A stretch of 12,814 nucleotides of DNA, from assembly GCA_902767455.1 (NCBI GenBank), contig CACXHH010000317.1, positions 1 to 12,814 of the forward strand. The letters are read 5' to 3'. Origin of the DNA: an uncultured Eubacteriales bacterium. Lineage in GTDB: Bacteria; Bacillota; Clostridia; Christensenellales; Borkfalkiaceae. The position numbers were made by a program, and so were the translations under genes. Shown in pieces: positions 4,955 to 10,548 of this stretch. Below the pieces are notes generated by a model. It worked only from the letters and a program-made list of their open reading frames with translations. It was not told where the DNA came from and made no database searches. Numbering within the stretch: position 1 is the stretch's first letter; every line of letters starts with the position of its first letter.

Positions 4955-5941
4955 TTATGCCAATGCCTGGTCGAGCAGACAAATCAACTCTTCCGTCTTG
5001 CGATGCTTATAATGTTGAGTCATCTTGAGATCGGTGTGTCGCATGATTTCGGTGAGAGCATTCGGTTCTAGCCTATTCTGGAGCAGGGTTGCGGTGGTAT
5101 GTCTGCAATCGTATGGCGTGTGGTCGGTGGACAACCCTAGCCGTGCCATCTCTCGCTTGAATGCCGTTCGGTATCGCTTCTCCGTCATGCCGAGCAGATA
5201 TCCGTCAGTAGAATTGGAGCATAGCCATTCGACTATAGGCATGAGCAGATTTGGGATCACAATGGGTGACTCTTTTCTTTTCTCTGTTTTAGCACCGACA
5301 TCGACTATCATTCTGCCCTGGACATTCTCCGTTCTCATTCGACAGACCTCGATGGGCATTGCCCCAGTGTATATCGAGAGCAAAATCACCCCTAACAGAG
5401 CAGATTTTTTCTCATGCCAAGCAGACCACAAAATGTCCAATTCGCCTTTTGCAAAGGGCATTTTCTCGATGTGAGCAGACTCTTTCGGTAATGTCATGAG
5501 CAGAGCAAGATTGACAGAGCAGACCGTTTCAGCCATGCCTAATTGGTATGCTTTAGAGAGCAGATTTTTCACAGACCGAGCAGAATTGGAAGTCAGATCA
5601 GCAACCAAGTTGTTCAGTTGTTCTATCCGTATTGTGTGCAGAGGTTGGTAAGCGATGCTCTGCACTCTGTCATAAGCAAGTCGGTATTTCCGTTGTGTAG
5701 CAGAATCCATGTGAGCAACCTCTTGCTCGATGGTTGACCAATAGTCAGCAATCGTGCGTTCTTGTGGTCGTTCGCCTTTCAGCGCAGAGATGTACTCCCT
5801 TGCTTCTTTAGCCGTTCTAAACCCCTGTTTTGTCCGTTTGATGGGATGTTTCTCATCTTTCCATCCAACAACGGCAATCGCTTTATAATTCCTCGCTCCA
5901 ACTTTGAGGACAGTACCCTCGCCATTTCCTCGTTGCTTCAT
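4955..5941 (-). CDS. int: Tyrosine site-specific integrase with altered catalytic residues
   Basis: 328 aa phage-type integrase that would insert and, with an excisionase, excise the element. An N-terminal arm-binding strand region (GNGEGTVLK to about residue 60) and an SAM-like core-binding domain (60-150) precede the catalytic domain. Visible residues are K221 or K223 in TEKRKES, R280 in YDCRHTTAT, H302 in RHTDLKMT and nucleophile Y311. The first arginine is replaced: where TGxRxxEL is usual the protein has TGAMPIEV, so M195. The usual histidine before R280 is Y277. I recall gut Bacillota integrases with TGMMPGEL and PYSCRHTTAT, so this is probably a natural subgroup. The start is ATG 5941, overlapping the repressor stop (ATGA). 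Nine GAGCAGA copies lie antisense in its last two-thirds. Confidence 0.93.
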   Translation of the reverse strand: MKQRGNGEGTVLKVGARNYKAIAVVGWKDEKHPIKRTKQGFRTAKEAREYISALKGERPQERTIADYWSTIEQEVAHMDSATQRKYRLAYDRVQSIAYQPLHTIRIEQLNNLVADLTSNSARSVKNLLSKAYQLGMAETVCSVNLALLMTLPKESAHIEKMPFAKGELDILWSAWHEKKSALLGVILLSIYTGAMPIEVCRMRTENVQGRMIVDVGAKTEKRKESPIVIPNLLMPIVEWLCSNSTDGYLLGMTEKRYRTAFKREMARLGLSTDHTPYDCRHTTATLLQNRLEPNALTEIMRHTDLKMTQHYKHRKTEELICLLDQALA

Positions 5942-6336
5942 GATAGCATACCGCTTACGAAATCTTTGACCCTTTGGACTTGTTCCGGGGTCAATTGCTT
6001 TAACAGGGGCAAAAGCACCTCATAGGGCATAGGATCAGCATCCTGTGCATCAGATTTCCGCTCATCCTCAAGCCATTTCACATCGTGGAGAACTTCGGCT
6101 CTTGTAGTGTGCTTCACGTCAGCCAACCATTCATCAAAGTCGAGATATTCATCGTCAACGAGGTATTCCACGTCCACATTGAAGTAGTTGGCAATGCGGA
6201 GAAGCGTACTGTAGTAAGGTTTACTTCCGTGTTTCCACTTGGTAGCGGTAGCCTTTGACAAGTTCAACTCTTGGGTTAATCTTGCGACACTCATACCCTT
6301 TTTAGAGCATAAATACGATAATTTTTCATAAAACAT
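5938..6336 (-). CDS. XRE-family phage repressor (CI-like)
   Basis: 132 aa. Residues 1-60 form an HTH_3 domain (KLSYLCSKKGMSVARLTQELN, then SKATATKWKHGSKP, then LLRIANYFNVDVEYLV). An acidic linker (DDEYLDFDEWLADV) and a C-terminal helical part ending in LTPEQVQRVKDFVSGML complete it. It is shorter than LexA-type repressors and has no visible autocleavage peptidase domain, so induction must use another route. It lies between the integrase and the divergent early operon, transcribed with the integrase from a promoter in 6403-6431. The likely job is silencing the early promoter and controlling its own level. The ribosome site is weak (GGGGT on the minus strand). Confidence 0.85.
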   Translation of the reverse strand: MFYEKLSYLCSKKGMSVARLTQELNLSKATATKWKHGSKPYYSTLLRIANYFNVDVEYLVDDEYLDFDEWLADVKHTTRAEVLHDVKWLEDERKSDAQDADPMPYEVLLPLLKQLTPEQVQRVKDFVSGMLS

Positions 6337-6378
6337 GAGAAAATTACCCCATCTTTCAACTTTTTTCTCGCCAAAAGG

Positions 6379-6408
6379 TTGACTTTAAGAACACTATGGG
6401 TGTATTAT
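6379..6408 (+). promoter_or_regulatory. Rightward early promoter
   Basis: TTGACT at 6379-6384 and TATTAT at 6403-6408 are separated by 18 bases, a near-consensus sigma-A promoter that would start transcription near 6415 and drive the whole operon from 6545. Read on the other strand the same -10 is a perfect TATAAT, with TACTTA 17 bases upstream (6426-6431), giving a plausible weaker leftward promoter for the repressor and integrase. Confidence 0.7.
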
Positions 6409-6416
6409 ACTCATAG
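6394..6416. promoter_or_regulatory. Candidate repressor operator on the shared -10
   Basis: A 23-bp imperfect palindrome with half-sites CTATGGGTGTA and TACTCATAG around 6405. By my comparison 18 of 23 positions match their reverse complement, with perfect outer CTATG and CATAG. It covers the -10 of both divergent promoters, so one repressor dimer could block both. Assignment to the adjacent XRE repressor is inference from position. Confidence 0.6.
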
Positions 6417-6544
6417 AGTTAGAAATAAGTAAATTCAATTGATTTGGCAATTCAATGATATCACGAAACTAACTCTAAAGTAAAGGCAAAGTGCCACAAA
6501 AGCCTTTGCAAATCCATAAAATCGACATTTTGAAAGGAGAGTCA

Positions 6545-6724
6545 ATGCGGTTCTTGAGGGTCGCTGAAGTCGCAGAACTGTTATCGGTCAGAAAAGAAAC
6601 TGTTTACCAATGGATTAATCGCAGAGAGATCGCTGCCATCCATCTTGGACGTGACATACGAATCGATGAAGCCGACTTGAGAGTGTTCCTCGAGAACCGC
6701 AAGACAAAAAGGAGAACCAAATGA
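6545..6724 (+). CDS. xis: Excisionase-family DNA-binding protein
   Basis: 59 aa from ATG 6545, chosen because AAAGGAG at 6534-6540 sits just upstream; an in-frame GTG at 6491 lacks a ribosome site. The protein is almost wholly a MerR/HTH_17-type winged helix: FLRVAEVAELLSV, RKETVYQWINRREI, then HLGRDIRIDEADLRVFL, followed by a basic tail. Such proteins bend attachment-site DNA and direct the integrase toward excision, or act as early regulators. First gene of the early operon. The stop overlaps the next start (ATGA). An alternative is a Cro-like regulator, and the fold alone does not separate the two. Confidence 0.8.
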   Translation: MRFLRVAEVAELLSVRKETVYQWINRREIAAIHLGRDIRIDEADLRVFLENRKTKRRTK

Positions 6725-6804
6725 AGACAACATTGATTTGTTTCGCAATCATCGTTCTTGAGATCATCGCCACTCTTGAACTGAACTGTTTCCTGTGGGG
6801 GTGA
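6721..6804 (+). CDS. 27-aa membrane peptide
   Basis: A 27-codon gene with a strong AAAAGGAG ribosome site seven to eight bases upstream, its ATG overlapping the stop of the excisionase-like gene. The product begins MKTTLICFAIIVLEIIATLEL and is one hydrophobic segment of about 18 residues with a lone lysine before it, so a single-pass membrane peptide is likely. Two cysteines and a WG end are seen. The good ribosome site and ATGA coupling argue that it is translated. It may be an early-expressed membrane-acting factor; function unknown. Confidence 0.6.
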   Translation: MKTTLICFAIIVLEIIATLELNCFLWG

Positions 6805-6809
6805 TAAGC

Positions 6810-7031
6810 ATGAGTGACAACAGTAAGTACAGGGGGAAAGCATTAAGCGCAGGGGAACTGTTTGGTTGGGATACCACCTATCGCCCTTGCAAGGAATGCA
6901 CCGAAAGGCACGTTGGTTGCCATTCAGAATGCGAGAAGTACGCCAAGTTTAGGGAACTCTTGATGAAAGGAAAATCGGCGCAGAGATACGCCAACAGGAA
7001 AAGGAGACTAGAAGATGTACATTCTGACTAA
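6810..7031 (+). CDS. Small CxxC zinc-type early phage protein
   Basis: 73 aa from ATG 6810, preceded by GGGGTGAT; an in-frame GTG at 6795 has no better site. The centre is C27-KE-C30, then RHVG, then C37-H38-SE-C41 and EKYAKF, a probable zinc knuckle. The pattern CxxC..R..GCHxxCxxY is widespread in small early proteins of Bacillota phages. The tail is basic (YANRKRRLEDV). It overlaps the next gene by 17 bases. Role unknown, possibly nucleic-acid binding. Confidence 0.75.
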   Translation: MSDNSKYRGKALSAGELFGWDTTYRPCKECTERHVGCHSECEKYAKFRELLMKGKSAQRYANRKRRLEDVHSD

Positions 7032-7350
7032 AAGCGCATCAGCCTACAGTCCGTCATATAGCAATCAGTATGACCCACATGATGATGACTTGTATATCGA
7101 TGATGATAAGTACGCCAAAGAGAATTACACAGGGTACAACGCATACGAATTCATCGATGAGAAAGACTATTGGTGGGAAATCGAAGAGGAATTCTTAATG
7201 AGAACGGACATTGACGAAAAGGATATGCCAAGCCGGGAAGAGTTTAAGGAACTCGCTGAAGAGGGTAAGTTTGATGCCCTTATCAGAGCATGGATATTCA
7301 AATGGAGAGTAGAGGAGTATGCGGAATGGCTATGGGATCAGAACCATTGA
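7015..7350 (+). CDS. Acidic early phage protein, unrecognised
   Basis: 111 aa from ATG 7015 with AAGGAG about nine bases upstream, inside the end of the previous gene. It is very rich in Asp, Glu, Tyr and Trp (DPHDDDLYIDDDKY; DEKDYWWEIEEEF; EEYAEWLWDQNH), so strongly negatively charged. There are no cysteines or membrane segments. The first 20 residues look disordered and the rest helical. Charge of this kind suits a partner of basic proteins or a DNA mimic, but no homology is recognised. Confidence 0.75.
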   Translation: MYILTKSASAYSPSYSNQYDPHDDDLYIDDDKYAKENYTGYNAYEFIDEKDYWWEIEEEFLMRTDIDEKDMPSREEFKELAEEGKFDALIRAWIFKWRVEEYAEWLWDQNH

Positions 7351-7586
7351 CCGAGAACAAAGAGGTCAAGAACGCAAGAGAGGATGCTATCAAACTGTTG
7401 GATGAATACTTCCTCGCCTGTCAAGAACTGTACAAGACGGACGGACAGGACAGGGATAAGTCAGCGAGAGTGTGGTGGAGATTGGGAAGACTCGTTCACT
7501 TCGCAGCTCAAGCCACGACAACATACGGAGACTTCTTCGACATCAATGTCGAATGGAAAGTAGGTGGACATGATTCAGTTACATGA
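7326..7586 (+). CDS. Small helical early protein, unrecognised
   Basis: 86 aa. ATG 7326 is chosen because AGAGGAG at 7311-7317 lies eight bases upstream, so the in-frame ATG at 7290 is unlikely. It consists of an N-terminal charged helix (TENKEVKNAREDAIKLLDEY) and a second helical part (RVWWRLGRLVHFAAQ). It overlaps both neighbours by short stretches, as expected in a compact early operon. It is predicted to be soluble. No family is recognised. Confidence 0.7.
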   Translation: MAMGSEPLTENKEVKNAREDAIKLLDEYFLACQELYKTDGQDRDKSARVWWRLGRLVHFAAQATTTYGDFFDINVEWKVGGHDSVT

Positions 7587-8175
7587 AGAAGACCATACCT
7601 ATTGGGATGGCGATAAACAATTACCGAGCGTGACCCAAATCCTGGACATCCTTTCCTATCAAGAGTTTGGAAACATCGACAAGGCAACCCTTGAGTATGC
7701 GTCACGCAGAGGTACGGCAATCCATGAAGCGACCGAAGCGTTGGATTTGGGATTCCCGGCTGATGTGGATGGCGAGACAGAACCCTATGTGAGAGCCTAC
7801 ATGGATTTCACGAGAGACTACAAGCCATCATGGCACGGCATCGAGGACATCGTCTATTGCGATGAATACGCAGGTACAGTTGATAGACACGGTCAAATCG
7901 GTGACATGGATGTCATCCTCGATATCAAGACGGTGGGATCGCCCAACAGATTGACATATGTCAAGGTGTGCATTCAGACATATCTCTACAGTATGTGTCT
8001 AGGGTACGGCAATCCCAAACTATTTGCCCTGTTCTTGAGAAAAGACGGAACGTACCGCCTGTTCGATTGTCTGAAATGGTGGCATGACAACATGAACACC
8101 CCTCTGTGGGCGGCGGCTCCAGAGTTGGTCAAAACATATTACTTCATTCAAAGCCTTAAGAAAGGAGATAAATAA
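7570..8175 (+). CDS. PD-(D/E)XK exonuclease, RecB/Cas4-like
   Basis: 201 aa from ATG 7570. An N-terminal HTYWDGDKQLPSVTQIL segment leads to GTAIHEATE (H52), EYAGTVD (E99, D105), the core ILDIKT (D118, K120) and CIQTYLYS (Q136, Y140). That is the order of the RecB/PDDEXK_1-type nuclease domain, with all key residues present. It should be an Mg-dependent DNA exonuclease producing single strands. The annealing-type protein, acidic protein and SSB-like gene follow directly, so it probably works as the nuclease of a phage recombination pair like lambda Exo-Beta. GTG 7564 is an alternative start. The stop and next start share one base. Confidence 0.88.
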   Translation: MIQLHEEDHTYWDGDKQLPSVTQILDILSYQEFGNIDKATLEYASRRGTAIHEATEALDLGFPADVDGETEPYVRAYMDFTRDYKPSWHGIEDIVYCDEYAGTVDRHGQIGDMDVILDIKTVGSPNRLTYVKVCIQTYLYSMCLGYGNPKLFALFLRKDGTYRLFDCLKWWHDNMNTPLWAAAPELVKTYYFIQSLKKGDK

Positions 8176-8876
8176 TGGCTGATAACTTAATCATCTATGA
8201 AGCAGAACCTGCGTTGCTGACCCCAAAGGGTCGCAACTACAAACTTAACATTGGCAAGACCCAAACCATCCTCAAGAGGGATATCGATTTCGGTATCATC
8301 CCCGGAACGCAGAGACCTAGTTTGTACAAGAGCGGTGCGGAAGCCATAGCGATGGGATACGGATTGCTTCAGCACTATGAACTTGTCTCTTCCATAGAGA
8401 ATTGGGATGGAGATGTACCTTTCTTCATGTACACGGTGAAATGCTCCCTGTGCAAGGTGGTAGACGGCAAGGAATACGTTTTCTCTTCCGCTTATGGTTC
8501 AGCAAACACAAAGGAAAAACGCAACGGAAGAAATGATGCGTTCAATGCATCGAACTCCACCCTAAAAATGGCTCAAAAGAGGGCGTTGACTTCAGCAGCT
8601 ATAGCGGTGAGCGGTTTGTCTTCAGCATTCACGATGGACATCGAGGACTCTGGTTTCAACAGAAGCGTTGAGAACATGACCTACGATACCACCAACCCCG
8701 ATGACAAGATCACAACCGCACAGGGCAAGAGATTGTTCGCAATCGCCAAAACATACGGTCTTGGAAACGTGGAACTCAAAGCCTGGCTCAAAGATAAGTT
8801 TGGCTTGGAGTCCACTAAAGATATCACACAGAAACAATATGACGATGTAGTAGCCGAACTACAGAAAGGAAACTGA
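8175..8876 (+). CDS. Probable single-strand annealing recombinase
   Basis: 233 aa from ATG 8175 with AAAGGAG upstream. The N-terminal domain carries LKRDIDFGIIPGTQRPSLYK (31-52) and SGAEAIAMGYGL, then a strand region with two cysteines (C90, C93), and STLKMAQKRALTSAAIAVSG (128-147) with FTMDIED (152-158). The last 50 residues (ITTAQGKRLFAIAKTYG and onward) form the small helical domain often attached to ERF, RecT and Rad52-like phage proteins. The pattern is common in Bacillota phages. I place it with annealing proteins because of that tail and its position between the nuclease and the SSB. Role: pairing complementary single strands in replication and recombination. Confidence 0.7.
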   Translation: MADNLIIYEAEPALLTPKGRNYKLNIGKTQTILKRDIDFGIIPGTQRPSLYKSGAEAIAMGYGLLQHYELVSSIENWDGDVPFFMYTVKCSLCKVVDGKEYVFSSAYGSANTKEKRNGRNDAFNASNSTLKMAQKRALTSAAIAVSGLSSAFTMDIEDSGFNRSVENMTYDTTNPDDKITTAQGKRLFAIAKTYGLGNVELKAWLKDKFGLESTKDITQKQYDDVVAELQKGN

Positions 8877-8878
8877 AC

Positions 8879-9307
8879 ATGACTATCGAGAAAGAAATGA
8901 AAGACGTCCTCACCAAACTCCACGATGTGTGCGTACACAAGTGCGCTGATGACCTCGATGAACTCTACGGAATGCTCGACCTCACATCAGAACAGGAAGA
9001 TGCCGTGGACGAATTCATGGCAGAGCATATGCCCATCCTCGCAGAGGGATTGCTGAATCTCGCAGAAGAACATGACATAGACGAGGGATCACTTCTCGTC
9101 CTAGCGCAGAAAGAACTCGACTTCGAGATGCTGAAAGCAGACACCGTGGAGAGACTCTCCAAGAAGATGGAAGAAGAGGAAACCGAGGAAGAGGAAGAGA
9201 ACGATGAAGACGAGGATGACGGATTCTCCATCGAACTCAAGCGCATCTCCAAGAAAGAAGCCGAAGATATTATCTCCAAAGTACTTAAAGATTTAAGGAG
9301 CAGATAA
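8879..9307 (+). CDS. Acidic helical protein in the recombination module
   Basis: 142 aa from ATG 8879, three bases after the previous stop. It is helical throughout, with an almost pure Glu/Asp run at about residues 97-114 and a basic end (KRISKKEAEDIISKVLKDLRSR). No domain is recognised. Placed between the annealing protein and the SSB-like gene, it may be an accessory that docks on one of them; the acidic run could mimic DNA or an SSB tail. Codons for Leu are strikingly biased to CTC. Confidence 0.75.
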   Translation: MTIEKEMKDVLTKLHDVCVHKCADDLDELYGMLDLTSEQEDAVDEFMAEHMPILAEGLLNLAEEHDIDEGSLLVLAQKELDFEMLKADTVERLSKKMEEEETEEEEENDEDEDDGFSIELKRISKKEAEDIISKVLKDLRSR

Positions 9308-9309
9308 CC

Positions 9310-9681
9310 ATGTTGGAAGTAAACGCAAAGTACAAGAAGAAGATTCAGAAAGGCACGACTTTCGACCGCAAAGGCGTTCCCTCAACCAAGTTGAGATTCA
9401 GCGACAAAGATGCTGACGGCAACTGGTCAAACATCACGTTCGTGACCCCCGGTTCTTATCCTTGCGAGAAAGACGATGGCTTTGAATTCATCGCCAAGAG
9501 CATCACAGGCGTGTATGTGTTCAAGTCCACAGGCAACAACGGTGTTCAGTACACCAACGTCAACATATACGGAGAAGCAGAGGTCTATGACTCCAAAGGC
9601 AAGAGAATCGGCTCAATCAATAAGGATGCCGAGCAACAGTTCAAGGAGATCACAGGACTAGATGGCGATCTACCTTTCTAA
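9310..9681 (+). CDS. ssb: SSB-like protein with DLPF tail
   Basis: 123 aa from ATG 9310 with AAGGAG at 9295-9300. It is beta-rich (KLRFSDKDADGNWSNITFV; GVYVFKS; YTNVNIYGEAEVYDSKG) and of a size fitting one OB fold. It ends in DGDLPF, the acidic-hydrophobic tip through which bacterial SSB proteins bind partners. The N-terminus does not look like classical Ssb, so it is probably a diverged phage type. Position after the nuclease and annealing genes supports binding of single-stranded DNA in recombination and replication. Its ribosome site overlaps one of only two GAGCAGA copies outside the main domain. Confidence 0.62.
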   Translation: MLEVNAKYKKKIQKGTTFDRKGVPSTKLRFSDKDADGNWSNITFVTPGSYPCEKDDGFEFIAKSITGVYVFKSTGNNGVQYTNVNIYGEAEVYDSKGKRIGSINKDAEQQFKEITGLDGDLPF

Positions 9682-9692
9682 AGGAGTGACCG

Positions 9693-9920
9693 ATGGAGTA
9701 CGAAACGAACCCTGTTAAGGCTATCCGCAAGAAATGTTTGGACTGTTGCATGGGGCAACAAGAAGAGGTGAAGCAATGCTCCATTGAAGATTGCGACCTA
9801 TATCCATTTCGCTTCGGTAAGAATCCATTCCGCACCAAGAGAGAGTACACAGAGGAGCAGAGACAAGCGATGGCTTCTCGCCTTGCGGAGATGCGTAAAA
9901 ACAGGGCAAAGAACGATTGA
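9693..9920 (+). CDS. Conserved Cys-rich phage protein
   Basis: 75 aa from ATG 9693 with AAAGGAG at 9681-9687. NPVKAIRKKCLDCC, then EVKQC, IEDCDLYPFRFGKNPF gives C15, C18, C19, C29 and C34, a probable zinc site. The pattern (KAIR..CLDC..G...EV..C....C.LYPFR.G.NP) is well known among early genes of Bacillota phages, but without a proven role to my knowledge. The tail is basic and helical (EEQRQAMASRLAEMRKNRAK). It ends 94 bases before the next gene, a gap with no clear feature. Confidence 0.8.
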   Translation: MEYETNPVKAIRKKCLDCCMGQQEEVKQCSIEDCDLYPFRFGKNPFRTKREYTEEQRQAMASRLAEMRKNRAKND

Positions 9921-10014
9921 ATTTCCGGCAAGGGAGTTTGAGGTTTGGACAATAAAAATTCTCCGACTCCCACTACTAGCCGAAGCCAAAAGATTTGCAA
10001 AGAAAGGAGACCAA

Positions 10015-10539
10015 ATGTACATCGAAAACATCGACTTGAGTCGGTGGAGAACCAAGAGGGAGATTCGTGCGGAACTCAAAGGCAGAGGAATTGATACCGC
10101 AGATGACTTGAGGGCGTTCCGCAAGGAAGTGCAAAACAACAACCGGGCGTGGTGCGATGGCAAAGCACCCTACTACATTGTCCACGATAACGTGAGAGGA
10201 TACAAAGCTGCTACCTCTGTGGAAGAGATAGACCGTTCGCTCATCGACTTGGAAAAGCGGTCGTTCTCCATGCTGAAAGCCACACGCAGAGCGAGGATGG
10301 CGTTAGGCAATGTAAGGCAAGGGTCTTACAACAACTTGAGGGAGATAAGGCAGAACAGAGGACTCACAGGCATGGCTTTAGTAAGGCTCATGAAAGAGAA
10401 AGACCCCAAGTTTGACTCACCGACTCTCTCTCGCATAGAGAACGGCAAAGTGTTGCCTACACCGGAAACGCTCTCACAGTTGGCTGAAATCCTAGAGTGC
10501 GAAACTTGGGAGATAGTGAATCCACAGTATCTAATGTGA
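10015..10539 (+). CDS. Protein with C-terminal XRE helix-turn-helix
   Basis: 174 aa. ATG 10015 is chosen because AAAGGAG at 10003-10009 precedes it. The N-terminal 100 residues (LSRWRTKREIRAELKGRGI; SVEEIDRSLIDLEKR) are helical and unrecognised. Residues 107-165 are a typical HTH_3 domain (NLREIRQNRGLTGMALVRLM, SPTLSRIENGKVLPTPETLSQLAEIL). The DNA-binding part at the C-terminus is the reverse of the usual repressor order. Next to the replication initiator, it may regulate the operon or help at the origin. The following gene begins nine bases later. Confidence 0.78.
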   Translation: MYIENIDLSRWRTKREIRAELKGRGIDTADDLRAFRKEVQNNNRAWCDGKAPYYIVHDNVRGYKAATSVEEIDRSLIDLEKRSFSMLKATRRARMALGNVRQGSYNNLREIRQNRGLTGMALVRLMKEKDPKFDSPTLSRIENGKVLPTPETLSQLAEILECETWEIVNPQYLM

Positions 10540-10548
10540 GGTAAAGAC

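Larger units (their letters stand above)
2216..5584 (+). repeat. Strand-polar GAGCAGA motif domain (30 copies)
   Basis: Exact GAGCAGA on the + strand starts at 2216, 2314, 2422, 2532, 2542, 2726, 2803, 2893, 2947, 2994, 3012, 3108, 3186, 3198, 3274, 3677, 3759, 3993, 4433, 4470, 4642, 4973, 5192, 5243, 5398, 5473, 5498, 5517, 5558 and 5578. The base before it varies freely, as do the bases after. Near-copies (TAGCAGA, AAGCAGA, GAGCAGG, GAGCAA) are also frequent. I found no TCTGCTC. Copies occur in all three frames of the rightward genes, in ribosome sites, and antisense within the leftward integrase. Outside the domain only 9298 and 9855 match. Spacing is irregular (10 to 440 bases). The cause is unknown; Chi-like, translocase-polarity, primase and type III restriction-site explanations are discussed under findings. 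Confidence 0.9.
6337..6544. promoter_or_regulatory. Divergent lysogeny/early control region
   Basis: About 200 bases between the leftward repressor and the rightward excisionase-like gene. It contains the overlapping divergent promoters, a 23-bp imperfect palindrome, a 9-bp inverted repeat TAGAGTTAG at 6414-6422 with CTAACTCTA at 6469-6477, and a direct repeat AATTCAAT at 6432-6439 and 6449-6456. A short stem AAAGGC/GCCTTT lies near 6482-6507. The layout is that of a phage genetic switch. Confidence 0.75.

Noticed and set aside
5025..5474. Plus-strand open frame of 149 codons inside the integrase
   Set aside because: Shadow of the integrase, which has clear catalytic motifs; no ribosome site.
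2216..5584. GAGCAGA copies as a CRISPR array or tandem repeat
   Set aside because: Spacing is irregular from 10 to 440 bases and nothing beyond seven bases is shared, so it is not an array or a duplicated unit.
2216..5584. GAGCAGA as a conserved protein repeat
   Set aside because: It is read in three frames and antisense, giving different residues each time.
6482..6507. Stem AAAGGC/GCCTTT in the early leader
   Set aside because: Short stem with a 14-base loop and no T run; too weak to call an attenuator or riboswitch.
7570..8175. The Cas4-like nuclease as part of a CRISPR system
   Set aside because: No cas1, cas2 or repeats nearby; the annealing and SSB-like neighbours point to phage recombination.
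8965..9279. Long serine-rich open frame on the minus strand
   Set aside because: It is the antisense of the Glu/Asp-rich run of the acidic protein, with no ribosome site or family likeness.
9949..10095. Open frame from TTG 9949 through the gap before the XRE gene
   Set aside because: Low-complexity basic product that overlaps the well-supported gene at 10015 in another frame.
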